Positions 1-9,074 of a stretch of DNA of 33,283 bases are shown piece by piece. Each line of letters starts with the position of its first letter. The first letter of the stretch is position 1. Origin of the DNA: Wolbachia endosymbiont of Cylisticus convexus (lineage in GTDB: Bacteria; Pseudomonadota; Alphaproteobacteria; Rickettsiales; Anaplasmataceae). The position numbers and the translations under genes were made by a program. The stretch is taken from positions 1 to 33,283 of the forward strand of contig NZ_QPIP01000009.1 in the NCBI RefSeq assembly GCF_003344345.1, given 5' to 3'. Under the pieces are notes generated by a model. The model did no database searches. It was not told the origin of the DNA and saw only the letters and a program-made list of their open reading frames with translations.

Positions 1-178
1 TATTTATACATGCTTTGGCAATTATTTGATCTACATTTGGTCCAAGGCCCTTTTTCAGTATTTTGGTAGGCTTTCATATCGCACTTGGTGTGCTAGCATA
101 CGCGACTATTCTAGCCTTTCCTTTGCCTCAAGGTGAGATAACCTTCGGTAGGGAAAACAATAAGATTAAAACTTAAAG
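1..178. other. Left-edge stretch with no supported gene
   Basis: I see no gene that I can support here. A plus-strand frame is open from about 30 to 175 (about 48 codons, ending just before the next gene's stop) but has no start codon or recognisable motif. A minus-strand frame starts with ATG near 80 and runs off the left edge for about 25 codons. Either could be a remnant of a gene lying mostly outside the window, or chance. Confidence 0.3.
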
Positions 179-1030
179 TTAATGTATGTACCTTTTAAAA
201 GCTAATGTCTGCTTTAATAAATCATTCCTTTCATTTATTAAATTACGCGGCCGTATATATTTTTCCTCAATTTCCCTCATCTCCCTTTCTCGTTCTTTGA
301 TGCTTGCTCCCATAATTTCTGCTAAGTACTTACTTTTTCCTCCCTCAAGCTCTGATTTTAGTCTCCTCACTTTGTATTCTAATTCATCAAATCTTTCATG
401 CTTTTCTAAAAGTTCCATCATTTCGTTTATTTTACTTAATAGCTCTTTCTCTTTGGTATTTTCCGCAATCAAAGAAAGTAAAAATTTATCTATTTGATAA
501 TCAACATCTGCTTGGGATGCAAATGACTCTATTGGATTTTCTTGATATTTAAAATCGCATAAAAAGCTGACAAACCTTATCTTCTTCTCAAGGTAATTTT
601 TCATATCTTTTGAAAGATTTTTTTCCAGTTCTTTGTAGCCTTTTGATAGAAATGTTTCTAGCTCTTTTAAGTAATCTGAGTTTAGCTTGCGTACCTTTTT
701 AGCGTTATCAGATAACACAATTATTAGCAAATGCTTTATTATCTCAATATCACTTGATTTTATTGCCTGGTACAACGCTTTTTCTCTATCTTCCTTCACA
801 TCATACAATTCTGATGAATCGCTCAAGCTGAATAAGTAATTTACTTCACTACCATCTTTTTTAGGATAGACTATAACATTCACTTCTCGCAGTGGATGGT
901 CATCATTAAATTCCTTCAGTAATTCTTGCTCAGTAGTTTCTTCTATAGCAACGGCTGCATTACTTAGCTTTTTAAGCTGATTTATATCACTACTTTCTTT
1001 TTTAAGTAAAATTTTTGCTTCTTTCAGCAA
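179..1030 (-). CDS. Hypothetical coiled-coil protein, probably 5'-truncated
   Basis: I do not recognise this protein (283 aa as read). It is rich in Lys and Glu. The last third (about residues 190-280) has heptad-like charged stretches such as EREREMREIEEKY and is likely coiled coil. There is no signal peptide or membrane segment. The only in-frame start is a TTG at 1030 with no clear Shine-Dalgarno site. The same frame stays open upstream to 1123 and reads like genuine protein (residues including NEEKITNYRR), but it contains no ATG, GTG or other TTG. The original start therefore seems lost. The open extension begins directly after a remnant of a radC 3' end, which suggests that a deletion joined two genes. 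Function is unknown; it may be a decaying gene rather than an active one. Confidence 0.55.
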   Translation of the reverse strand: MLKEAKILLKKESSDINQLKKLSNAAVAIEETTEQELLKEFNDDHPLREVNVIVYPKKDGSEVNYLFSLSDSSELYDVKEDREKALYQAIKSSDIEIIKHLLIIVLSDNAKKVRKLNSDYLKELETFLSKGYKELEKNLSKDMKNYLEKKIRFVSFLCDFKYQENPIESFASQADVDYQIDKFLLSLIAENTKEKELLSKINEMMELLEKHERFDELEYKVRRLKSELEGGKSKYLAEIMGASIKEREREMREIEEKYIRPRNLINERNDLLKQTLAFKRYIH

Positions 1031-1129
1031 CCTTCTATAGTTAGTAATTTTTTCTTCATTGCTTAGTGCTAAAAAAGTATTGCTTGAGCTGCTCAGAACT
1101 ATATGATAAAAACTCCATTGCCTTTACCG

Positions 1130-1174
1130 TTACAGTAACCCATTCTCATGAAAACTGAAACAATTTTCTTTTCC
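1130..1174 (-). pseudogene. radC: 3'-end remnant of a second radC
   Basis: Read on the minus strand, this short stretch gives GKENCFSFHENGLL followed by a stop at 1130-1132. The intact RadC just upstream ends in TEKSHFSFYDNGLM followed by a stop, so the final ten residues align with only conservative changes. An aromatic-Ser-Phe...NGLL ending is also typical of RadC proteins in general. No other part of the gene is recognisable, and a stop precedes this frame about 28 codons upstream. I read it as the tail of a second, deleted radC copy, now lying between the intact radC and the coiled-coil gene. Confidence 0.5.
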
Positions 1175-1237
1175 ACAGAGAGTTAAACAAAGGTTTGAAA
1201 AAGGGTGAAGTGAAACCACCCCATTTCAATTCTAGTA

Positions 1238-1912
1238 TCACATTAAGCCATTATCATAAAAACTAAAGTGACTTTTTTCTGTTATTATTACATGATCCAT
1301 TAATTTGATTCCTACATTATCACATGCCAACTCTAATTTCCGTGTATTCTTTTCATCTTCCTCAGATGGTTCTTGGTCTCCGCTCGGATGATTATGTGCT
1401 ACTATAGCAGACATTGCTTCGACCAATAATCCCCTTTTGACTATTTCTCTTATGTAAAAAGGTGTTTTGTTTACAGTTCCGGTGTCTTGAACATACTCGT
1501 GCACCAAACGGTTACCTGGATCCAAGTATATCACTCGTAAGCCTTCTTTTCTGAACTGCCCTATTGTTGCCTTCAAGTACTCTATTAGCTTTTCTCTATT
1601 ATCCATAATTGATAACTCTTCTAATTTGCCTTTCAGTATCCTTTTTATAATTTCTCTCACACATTGAATACTTGCTACAGATGCATCATTCATTCCTACA
1701 ACGCTTTTTAGCTCATAAAGATCAGCACTAATTACTTTTCCCACACTATTGAACAGCGCTATTAGTTTCTCTGCAACATTTCTGCTTTCTCCTTTTTCGC
1801 ATACAGAATACAGTATAAGTTCCAATAGTTCATGGTCAAGTAAAGATCTACCTCTGCTTGATAAAATACGAGTTTCTAATTTCCCTTTTCTTTTATCCTC
1901 ACTATTATTCAT
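1238..1912 (-). CDS. radC: RadC family JAB/MPN-domain protein
   Basis: This is a member of the RadC family, historically called a DNA repair protein, although the biochemical role is unsettled. The C-terminal half is a JAMM/MPN+ domain with the metal-binding motif AHNHPSGDQEPSEED (His-x-His...Ser...Asp). The N-terminal half looks like the usual helix-hairpin-helix segment, with GMNDASVASIQ as a possible second hairpin. I place the start at the ATG at 1912 (224 aa), because GGAGGT lies at 1917-1922 four bases upstream. An in-frame start at 1942 would add ten hydrophobic residues that belong to the upstream pseudogene sequence. RadC genes are frequent passengers of prophage and mobile regions in this group, which fits the degraded surroundings. 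Confidence 0.88.
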   Translation of the reverse strand: MNNSEDKRKGKLETRILSSRGRSLLDHELLELILYSVCEKGESRNVAEKLIALFNSVGKVISADLYELKSVVGMNDASVASIQCVREIIKRILKGKLEELSIMDNREKLIEYLKATIGQFRKEGLRVIYLDPGNRLVHEYVQDTGTVNKTPFYIREIVKRGLLVEAMSAIVAHNHPSGDQEPSEEDEKNTRKLELACDNVGIKLMDHVIITEKSHFSFYDNGLM

Positions 1913-1996
1913 AAAAACCTCCAAGATCAACATTATATACAAATTCAGCGCCAGCTTTCTGACGCAATAGTTCTCGAGGAATAACTCTTTTGAACT

Positions 1997-2119
1997 CTAA
2001 ATTTGCAATGTTGTCCTTGTTGCTTTAAAAGCTGGAATACCATTTGCCATGTGAATTTGTGCATTGACATTTACTGTGCTGATTCCCTGAAGTGCAACGG
2101 TATTTATATTTGCAATCAT
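1997..2119 (-). pseudogene. N-terminal remnant of a YifB/ComM-like Mg-chelatase gene
   Basis: From an ATG at 2119 the minus strand reads MIANINTVALQGISTVNVNA and continues through HMANGIPAF before a stop at 1997-1999 (40 aa). This matches the start of YifB/ComM proteins (Mg chelatase-like AAA+ ATPases of the competence/DNA-processing family), where an N-terminal 'NTVALQGI...V.V...NGLPAF' pattern is usual. The remaining approximately 450 residues, including Walker A, are missing. A second open frame overlaps the 3' part and runs to about 1908 (ending in NVDLGGFYE), which I cannot identify. It was probably brought next to the remnant by deletion. The radC Shine-Dalgarno site lies inside this second frame. 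Confidence 0.6.
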
Positions 2120-2150
2120 ACTATATTATATAAAGTTATTAATATAGTAT
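2118..2150. repeat. 11-bp perfect inverted repeat (AT-rich hairpin)
   Basis: ATACTATATTA (2118-2128) and TAATATAGTAT (2140-2150) are perfect reverse complements separated by 11 bases. The structure sits exactly at the start codon of the YifB remnant and upstream of the deacetylase gene. It could be an operator, a weak bidirectional terminator or a scar of a small mobile repeat. It is entirely A/T apart from one C:G pair, so chance is possible. Confidence 0.5.
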
Positions 2151-2239
2151 ATTGACAAAGTAACGAAGTAAACAGTAGCTGTTAAAAGTGGTTTAATTTA
2201 GCAAAAAAGTGTAGTACTCTATCACTTTGCTGATTATAT

Positions 2240-3079
2240 ATGTTTATAAGGGTAATCGCTTTCCTTTTGCTATACTCAAGCGCAGTTTTCTGTAGTGATT
2301 GTAACTTTAACTTACCGTATCGTGGGCTCAGTTGTGATTTGGATCTATCATATAAAAATTTAAGTAATATAAAGAAATTATTGAATAACAACGATAAGTT
2401 CGTTGCGCTTACGTTTGATGATGGGCCGTCTTATAATAGAGCAAGAGATATTATTAATATTCTGGAGAGTAATAAAACAAAAGCGACATTTTTTTTGCTT
2501 GGTGAACGCATAAATAAAAAAACATCTAAAATAGTAGAAAAAATCCATCAAGCAGGTCATGAATTAGGTAATCATTCTTGGTCGCATAGGAAGTTGACAT
2601 CACTTTCAAGTGAGGAGCAATTGCAAGAATTGGAAAAGACAAATGTAGCAATTAAAAATGCAACAGAACAGAATGTAAAATGGTTTCGTCCACCATATGG
2701 ATGTCACAATGATAATTTGATCGAAAATACTAATCGATTAAATATGTATTCCATATTATGGACAATTGACTCTCTGGACTGGCAAGGCGATAAATCAGAG
2801 ATTTTAATTGAAAGAATTGTAAGCAACGCACATAATGGAGCAATTATATTATTCCATGATCACGATAACAAATCAAATACAGTTGAAGCTTTACCTCAGA
2901 TTGTTGAAATACTAAAAAAATCAGGTTACGAGTTTGTTACCTTAAGTGAGTGGGAGGAAAGGGTTTGTAATGTAGTGAAAGCTAGAAATGTGCCAATAAA
3001 AGGAGGAAGAGGAGTGCATTTTAAAGGAATCCTATGTGGACAAAAAACAAGGTCTTCAACCGCAGAGCATTTATATTAG
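2240..3079 (+). CDS. Secreted polysaccharide deacetylase (NodB domain)
   Basis: This is a NodB-homology (carbohydrate esterase 4) deacetylase of 279 aa. These enzymes use a metal ion to remove N- or O-acetyl groups from glycans such as peptidoglycan or chitin-like polymers. Residues 1-18 form a signal peptide (hydrophobic FLLLYSSAVFC), so it acts in the periplasm. All family motifs are visible: TFDDGPS with Asp60 and Asp61, HSWSH with His112 and His116, RPPYG, DSLDW, and ILFHDH with the catalytic His near the end of the domain. The stop overlaps the next gene (PBP2) by 46 nt, and both probably share one transcript, pointing to a role in residual cell-wall or lipid II metabolism. No strong Shine-Dalgarno site precedes the ATG. 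The true substrate is not known. Confidence 0.88.
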   Translation: MFIRVIAFLLLYSSAVFCSDCNFNLPYRGLSCDLDLSYKNLSNIKKLLNNNDKFVALTFDDGPSYNRARDIINILESNKTKATFFLLGERINKKTSKIVEKIHQAGHELGNHSWSHRKLTSLSSEEQLQELEKTNVAIKNATEQNVKWFRPPYGCHNDNLIENTNRLNMYSILWTIDSLDWQGDKSEILIERIVSNAHNGAIILFHDHDNKSNTVEALPQIVEILKKSGYEFVTLSEWEERVCNVVKARNVPIKGGRGVHFKGILCGQKTRSSTAEHLY

Positions 3080-4590
3080 GCGGTATTCAGCTTACTATTT
3101 CTGCTATTTTTAGTTGTAGGTTGTATAATTTACAAATACGAAACAGACAAAAATACAAAGTGCTATCTGATAGTAATAGGGTACAAGTCGCTACTATTAT
3201 GCCTAAACGAGGCAGAATTTTGGATAGGAATAGCGCTGAACTCGCAGTAAACAAAATTTCGTATATTGTTTTGTTTGATGGGCAAAAAACCTTTACTAGG
3301 GAAGTTGATTTGCAAATGTTATCAGAAATTAAACCTGATGCGGCAAAATCATCAGAAACGAAAATAACTGCTCTTTATAAACGTTACTACCCGTTTGGTT
3401 CGATATGTTCTCATATAGTCGGATATACAAAAAGACAGCAAGGCATAAACGAAGCAGGGGTCAGCGGCATTGAATATACATATGATCATATATTAAAAGG
3501 CAAGCCAGGAAAGTCTGAGCAGGAAATAAATTCTAAGAAGCGTATCATGAGAGAGTTGTCTAGCATACCGCAGCAAGACGGACAAGATGTACAGCTGACA
3601 ATTGACGTTGATTTGCAGAGGAAAATTGCAGAGGTATTTAAAGATCACCAAGGTTCCACAGTGGTAATTGATGTAAATAACGGAGAAATTTTAGCATTGT
3701 ATAATTCACCTTCTTACGATAATAATCTTTTCACTAGCAGATTATCAAATGAAACTTGGGAAAGTTTAAATATTCCTTCGTTACCGCTTGTAAACCGTGC
3801 ATTATCATATCAAATTCCACCTGGTTCAATATTTAAAATAATAGATGCGCTTGCAGGTTTAAAAGATGGAATAATAACACCAGAAGAAAAATTCTCGTGT
3901 AGGGGCTATATGAAAATAGGTGAGCGGAAATTTCGTTGCATGAAAAGCAAAGTTCATGGATACGTATCTTTAAATGAGGCAATGGCTCTCTCATGCAACA
4001 CTTACTTTTATAATATAGGAAAAAAAATAAATGTAGATTCTCTACTAGAAATGGCTAGCAAATTTGGTATTGGAAGTGGACCATTAATTGGAACGTTTAA
4101 GGAAGAAGCTCCAGGATTGTTGCCTGACATGGATTGGCGTGCACGAAAGCTGTATTCAGAGTGGTATTTAGGTGACACTATCAACTTAGTTATAGGACAA
4201 GGGTATTTGCTTACAACGCCACTACAGCTTGCGGTTCTTGCAGCGAGAATTGCAACAGGAAAGGAGGTGATTCCCCACATTGAGATGACTAAAAAAGCGC
4301 GAGATCTTTCTGATATTGATGTGAATCATGAGCATCTTAGTGTGGTTCGAAAAGCTATGTTTGACGTGGTAAATTCTAACTATAGAAAAGGGCTAAGCAG
4401 TGTACAAATTGCTGGAAAAACTGGTACACCAGAGATAAACTCTAAGGGTGAAAGTCATAAATTGTTTATCGCTTATGGCCCCTACCATGATCCGCGCTAT
4501 GCAATCTCAGTGTTTATAGAACACGGCAAAGCTCCACGCCAAGATGTTGCAATTGCTAGTGAGATATTGCGATATATGCTTGAAAAATGA
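3034..4590 (+). CDS. mrdA: Penicillin-binding protein 2 (D,D-transpeptidase)
   Basis: This is a class B penicillin-binding protein of the PBP2 type, cross-linking peptidoglycan stem peptides in the periplasm. A single membrane anchor lies at about residues 11-29. The dimerisation/pedestal domain follows, with the RGRILDRN motif near 59-66. The transpeptidase domain has the three active-site motifs: Ser265-Ile-Phe-Lys268, Ser320-Cys-Asn322 and Lys462-Thr-Gly. At 518 aa it is shorter than the E. coli protein (about 630 aa), as is usual for these endosymbionts. The start is supported by AAAGGA at 3023-3028. It is translationally linked to the upstream deacetylase, whose end it overlaps. In Wolbachia, lipid II synthesis is retained without a classical wall, so this pair is probably part of that reduced pathway. 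FtsI (PBP3) is the main alternative, but the length and N-terminal layout favour PBP2. Confidence 0.88.
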   Translation: MWTKNKVFNRRAFILGGIQLTISAIFSCRLYNLQIRNRQKYKVLSDSNRVQVATIMPKRGRILDRNSAELAVNKISYIVLFDGQKTFTREVDLQMLSEIKPDAAKSSETKITALYKRYYPFGSICSHIVGYTKRQQGINEAGVSGIEYTYDHILKGKPGKSEQEINSKKRIMRELSSIPQQDGQDVQLTIDVDLQRKIAEVFKDHQGSTVVIDVNNGEILALYNSPSYDNNLFTSRLSNETWESLNIPSLPLVNRALSYQIPPGSIFKIIDALAGLKDGIITPEEKFSCRGYMKIGERKFRCMKSKVHGYVSLNEAMALSCNTYFYNIGKKINVDSLLEMASKFGIGSGPLIGTFKEEAPGLLPDMDWRARKLYSEWYLGDTINLVIGQGYLLTTPLQLAVLAARIATGKEVIPHIEMTKKARDLSDIDVNHEHLSVVRKAMFDVVNSNYRKGLSSVQIAGKTGTPEINSKGESHKLFIAYGPYHDPRYAISVFIEHGKAPRQDVAIASEILRYMLEK

Positions 4591-4688
4591 CCTTATGAAA
4601 TGGTCACATATGTTACTTGTAATTCATCTATCCAAATCATAACTTTTAGACTGAAAAAAGAAACGGAAATTGTATAAACCTTTTCAAT

Positions 4689-7144
4689 TTAGTGCTTTAA
4701 TGTTTCTGACAAAGGAAAGGTATTATCTTTATTTTCTATAGAGGGAGACGCACTACTTTCGTTGTTATCATCAATTGAAGTAATAGGGTGCATCAAAGCA
4801 ACTTTTATAACTTTATCAATATTCTTAGCAAAAATTACGTTGATCCCTTTTTTAATATTTGCAGGAATCTCTTGCATATCTTTCTCATTTTCACTTGGTA
4901 TAATCACAGTTTTGATTGATCCTCTTAGCGCAGCAAGCAACTTCTCTCTCAAGCCCCCAATAGCTAGAACTCTACCACGCAATGTTACTTCGCCTGTCAT
5001 AGCAACACTTTTGTTAACTGGTATATTTGTCATAAGAGAAACAATAGATGTACATACTGCACTGCCAGCAGAGGGACCATCTTTTGGCACAGCACCCTCA
5101 GGTACATGCAAATGTATATCATTATTTTGAAATTTTCGGGTTTTATACCGAAAAATAAACAATTTGACCGCACATAACTATATGCAGCTTTTATAGACTC
5201 TTGCATAACCTCTCCAAGCTTTCCTGTGTATTTTATTTCCCCCTTACCCGGAATTAGGACTGACTCTATCATCAAAATATCACCACCTGTTTCAGTATAG
5301 GCGAGACCAGTTACTATCCCTACCAAACTCTCATTTTCTGCAATGCCAAAGATATACTTACGTACCCCTAGATAATCTTGTAAATTACCAACCTCTACAG
5401 ATATTTTCTTATTTTTATCAGTTAATATTGCTTTAACTGCTTTCCTCATGAGCTTTGCAAGTTCCCTTTCCATGCTTCGCACGCCGCTCTCACGTGTATA
5501 TAAACGTATCAACTCGTATAATGCTTCATTAGTTATTTCCCACTCCTTCTGATGCAAACCATGCTCTTTCTTTAATTTTGGAATAAGGTGATGTGTAGCA
5601 ATACTGATCTTCTCATCTTCGGTATACCCGGATAATTGTATAACTTCCATCCTATCACGCAAAGGATGCGGCAAATTTAAGCTATTTGCTGTAGCTACAA
5701 ACATTACACTTGAAAGATCAAACTCAACTTCCAAGTAATGATCCGTAAAGTGTTTATTATGCTCAGTATCTAAAACCTCAAGTAATGCAGATGCAGGATC
5801 GCCACGCGAATCAGAACCCATCTTATCTATTTCATCAAGCAGAAAAAGCGGGTTGCATGAATTAGCTTTTTTCATGTGTTGAATGATTTTACCAGGCATT
5901 GAGCCAATATAAGTTTTCCTATGCCCCCGTATTTCAGACTCATCACGTACACCACCAAGAGATATGCGAACAAAATCTCTGCCTACTGCTTTTGCCATAG
6001 ACTTAGCTAAAGAAGTTTTACCAACACCAGGTGGTCCAACTAAGCAAAGTATAGGACCTTTTATCTCTTTTACTCTCTTTAATACTGCCAAAAATTCTAT
6101 TATTCTATCTTTTACTTTCTCTATGCCATAATGATTTTCATCTAAGATTTTTTTAGCTGCATTTAAGTTAATTTTTGCATCTTTGTACTTTCCCCACGGC
6201 AAATCAAGCAACCAATGCAAGTAACTAGATATAACTGTTGCTTCAGGAGAAATGGGATTCATTTTCTTATATCTCTTCAAGTCAGTTATGGCTTTTTCTC
6301 TCGCTTCTTGAGAAAGCTTTGTTTCATTTATCTTTTTTTCAAATTCATTGAGTATATTCCCTTCATCCCCATTTTCAAATTCACCTAATTCTTTCTGTAT
6401 AGCTTTTAATTGCTCGTTAAGGTAGTAAACTTTCTGAGTACTTTCAACCTGTGATTTAATTGTTTTATACAAGCGGTTTTGTGCGCTCAAAATACTTATT
6501 TCTCTCTCAACAAGAGCAAAAACTTTTTTTAAACGCTCTTTTGGGTTATAAACTTCAAGTATGTTTTGCTTATCTGATACCTTTATATTTAAGTGTGAAG
6601 CTACCATGTCTACAAGTTGATCAACCTCTTTGACTTGATCAATAGGGTTAATGATAATCTCGGGCTGACTTTTCTTGTTTAATTTACACCAACTGTCGAA
6701 TGCATCTATAACAGACCGCCTTAAAGCTTCTAAATCAATATTATCTTCATTTTCTCCATATTCATAATAACCATCCAATGCTACTTTAGCCCGTAATAAA
6801 GTATGAGAGCTAATATATTCTATAACTTCTCCCCTTCTCACTCCCTGAATCATGACTTTTACCGCGTTGTCAGGCAGTTTTATTAATGGTTGTATAATGT
6901 TTGCTAATACACCTACTTTATAAAGATCCTCTGATTCTGGATTATCAACAGAGCCATCTTTTTGTGCTATAAGAAAAATCTCATTTTGGTGACTACTGCT
7001 ACTTATTGCATACTCTAGTGCATGAACAGATTTTTCCCTACCTATGAATAAAGGCACCATTATATTTGGAAAAATTACTACATCTCTTAGAGGTAATACT
7101 GGTAATACAGCAGAATTAAAGTTTACAGCACGTTCAATGCTCAT
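4689..7144 (-). pseudogene. lon: ATP-dependent protease Lon, frameshifted
   Basis: Lon is a cytosolic AAA+ protease that degrades misfolded and regulatory proteins. The N-domain begins at residue 1 (LPVLPLRDVVIFPN). The AAA+ module has Walker A GPPGVGKT and Walker B LFLLDEID. The serine-lysine protease domain holds KDGPSAG (catalytic Ser) and REKLLAA (catalytic Lys). As read, the frame changes between 5125 and 5136: the upstream frame runs through GIKPENFK and then goes off into unrelated sequence, stopping at 5030. The true continuation (NNDIHLHVPEG) is in another frame, ending at 4689. Adding one A at either of two A4 runs would give an uninterrupted protein of about 818 aa, the family length. 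Without it the catalytic dyad is lost. It is last in the tig-clpP-clpX-lon cluster, 15 nt after clpX. It is either a real knock-out or a sequence error. Confidence 0.85.
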
Positions 7145-7159
7145 AATATATGTCTCAAA

Positions 7160-8437
7160 CTAATCATTAACCGTTATAACACCACTCCTATTACTATGAT
7201 CAAGCATCACTTTTCCTAATTCTACCATTTTTTTAGTGATCGTTATAGCGCTACCTTCAAAACCTCCATTGCCAGCTATATACATAATATCAAGCAAAAG
7301 TAACTCTAAGATAGCACGTAACATCCTTGCACCTGTTTTATAACTTATAGCTTTTTTAGCAATAGCTGATATTGCTTCATCTGAAAACTCAAGGTTTACT
7401 TTACTAAATGCAAGTAATGCTTTATATTGTTTTACTAGCGCATTTCTTGGCTCCGTCAACACATGTATTAAATCCTCATGATCCAGCTCATCTAAAACAG
7501 CAGTTATTGGAACCCGCCCTACAAATTCGGGTATTAAACCGAATTTGATTAAGTCCTCAGGTTGAACATCATGTAAAGCATTTTTTTTCTTTTGTTCTTT
7601 AGACTGACTTATGTCTGCTCCAAAGCCAACTGACGTTCCCTTTTTTCTTGCCTCAATAATTTTATCGAGGCCCTCAAAAGCTCCTCCACAAATAAACAGT
7701 ATGTTACTAGTGTCTACTTGTATAAACTCTTGTTGTGGATGTTTTCGCCCTCCTTGTGGCGGAACATAAGCAACTGTACCTTCCATAATTTTAAGTAGAG
7801 CTTGCTGTACTCCTTCACCTGAAACATCACGGGTTATTGAGGAGCTTTCAGATTTCCTTGTGATCTTGTCTATTTCATCGATAAACACTATACCGCACTG
7901 TGCTTTTGCAACGTCGTAATTTGCAGCCTGCAATAAACGTGACAACACACTTTCTACATCATCACCTACATAACCTGCCTCAGTCAAAGTTGTCGCATCG
8001 GCCATAGCAAATGGCACGTCTGAAACTTTAGCAAGTGTTTTGGCTAGCAAAGTCTTACCAGAACCAGTGGGGCCGATAAGCATTATATTTGACTTCTCGA
8101 TTTCAATATCACTTATAGTATAAAGTTGTACCATAGATTGACAATGGTTATACATAGCTACAGATAAAACGTGTTGCGCATGTTCCTGACCTACAACATG
8201 CTTGCTAAGAAAATTTTTTATATCTTTAGGTTTCTTTAGTAATAGCTTCATATCAGATATACGATCTGAATTAAAAGCTCTCTCTTTCTTTTGACTTATT
8301 GCTTTATGGGATAACTCTATGCATTCATTACAAATAAACACCTTTAAACCTTCTGAAGAGTTAGTAATCAGTTTATCTACCTCATTTTGTGCTTTATTGC
8401 AAAAAGAACAGTAGTGTAAATCATTATTGTTATCCAT
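7160..8437 (-). CDS. clpX: ATP-dependent Clp protease ATP-binding subunit ClpX
   Basis: ClpX is the AAA+ unfoldase that feeds substrates to ClpP. At 425 aa it has normal length. The N-terminal zinc-binding domain shows two Cys-x2-Cys pairs (CSFC and CNEC, within the first 40 residues). The AAA+ module has Walker A GPTGSGKT and Walker [11 protein letters not shown]. The GYVG pore loop and the RKH loop (GGRKHP) that recognise tags are both present, and the sensor-2 Arg lies in KTGARMLR. The ATG overlaps the clpP stop by one base (TAATG), so the two subunits are translationally coupled. All expected active residues appear intact. Confidence 0.97.
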   Translation of the reverse strand: MDNNNDLHYCSFCNKAQNEVDKLITNSSEGLKVFICNECIELSHKAISQKKERAFNSDRISDMKLLLKKPKDIKNFLSKHVVGQEHAQHVLSVAMYNHCQSMVQLYTISDIEIEKSNIMLIGPTGSGKTLLAKTLAKVSDVPFAMADATTLTEAGYVGDDVESVLSRLLQAANYDVAKAQCGIVFIDEIDKITRKSESSSITRDVSGEGVQQALLKIMEGTVAYVPPQGGRKHPQQEFIQVDTSNILFICGGAFEGLDKIIEARKKGTSVGFGADISQSKEQKKKNALHDVQPEDLIKFGLIPEFVGRVPITAVLDELDHEDLIHVLTEPRNALVKQYKALLAFSKVNLEFSDEAISAIAKKAISYKTGARMLRAILELLLLDIMYIAGNGGFEGSAITITKKMVELGKVMLDHSNRSGVITVND

Positions 8438-9063
8438 TAAACTACCTTTTGTTTAACTTTAATGTTTTCAATCTTAATATCTTTACGCTCAGCTATTACT
8501 CTGTCAATTAAGCCAAGTTTCATTGCTTCTTCAGGATCCATGAATTTATCTCTTTCCATCATTCTTTCAATTTGCTTCAGTGAACTTCCAGTATGCTTTT
8601 CATAAATCTGATTTAATTTTTTCTTAATTCGCAAAATTTCCTTAGCATGTATTTCTATGTCAGTTGCCTGACCCTGATAACCACCAGATGGCTGATGTAT
8701 CATAATTCTTGAATGAGGTAGAGAGTGGCGCTTACCTTTCGCACCAGCTGCAAGCAACAAAGAACCCATGGATGCAGCTTGACCTATACATAAAGTTGAA
8801 ACGTCTGGTTTTATATACTGCATTGTATCATAGATCGACAAACCAGCAGTTACAACGCCACCTGGCGAATTAATATACATATAAATGTCTTTATCGGGGT
8901 TCTCCGATTCTAAAAATAAAAGCTGTGCTACTACTACACTGGCCATGTTGTCTTCAATAGGACCAGTTATGAAAATTATTCTTCCTTGCAATAGTCTTGA
9001 ATATATGTCATAAGCACGCTCACCACGACTAGTTTGCTCAACTACAATTGGTATAAGAGTCAT
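8437..9063 (-). CDS. clpP: ATP-dependent Clp protease proteolytic subunit ClpP
   Basis: ClpP is the tetradecameric serine peptidase of the ClpXP machine. The catalytic triad is visible: Ser98 in GQAASMGS, His123 in MIHQPSGG, and an Asp in [12 protein letters not shown] (about residue 172). The oxyanion-loop motif INSPGG is at 64-69. The length of 208 aa is typical. It lies 11 nt after tig and overlaps clpX by one base, forming the conserved tig-clpP-clpX-lon order, so it is probably transcribed from the promoter before tig. Confidence 0.97.
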   Translation of the reverse strand: MTLIPIVVEQTSRGERAYDIYSRLLQGRIIFITGPIEDNMASVVVAQLLFLESENPDKDIYMYINSPGGVVTAGLSIYDTMQYIKPDVSTLCIGQAASMGSLLLAAGAKGKRHSLPHSRIMIHQPSGGYQGQATDIEIHAKEILRIKKKLNQIYEKHTGSSLKQIERMMERDKFMDPEEAMKLGLIDRVIAERKDIKIENIKVKQKVV

Positions 9064-9074
9064 ACCTTTTCCTA

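Noticed and set aside
1..78. Partial minus-strand gene at the left edge
   Set aside because: There are only about 25 codons with no recognisable motif or ribosome-binding site.
1932..1937. TATAAT on the minus strand before radC
   Set aside because: It has no -35 partner at normal spacing and would leave almost no leader before the ribosome-binding site.
2152..2157. TTGACA consensus -35 box before the deacetylase gene
   Set aside because: No acceptable -10 hexamer lies 16-18 bases downstream.
4588..4609. TGACC-9-GGTCA hairpin after the PBP2 gene
   Set aside because: The stem is only five base pairs and no T-tract follows, so I do not call it a terminator.
4667..4690. AAATTG...CAATTT inverted repeat at the lon stop
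   Set aside because: The stem is short and A/T-only with a 12-base loop, so it is not a convincing terminator.
5030..5125. Tail of the upstream lon frame as a natural Lon C-terminus
   Set aside because: The residues after GIKPENFK do not match Lon, while the alternative frame matches the protease domain exactly.
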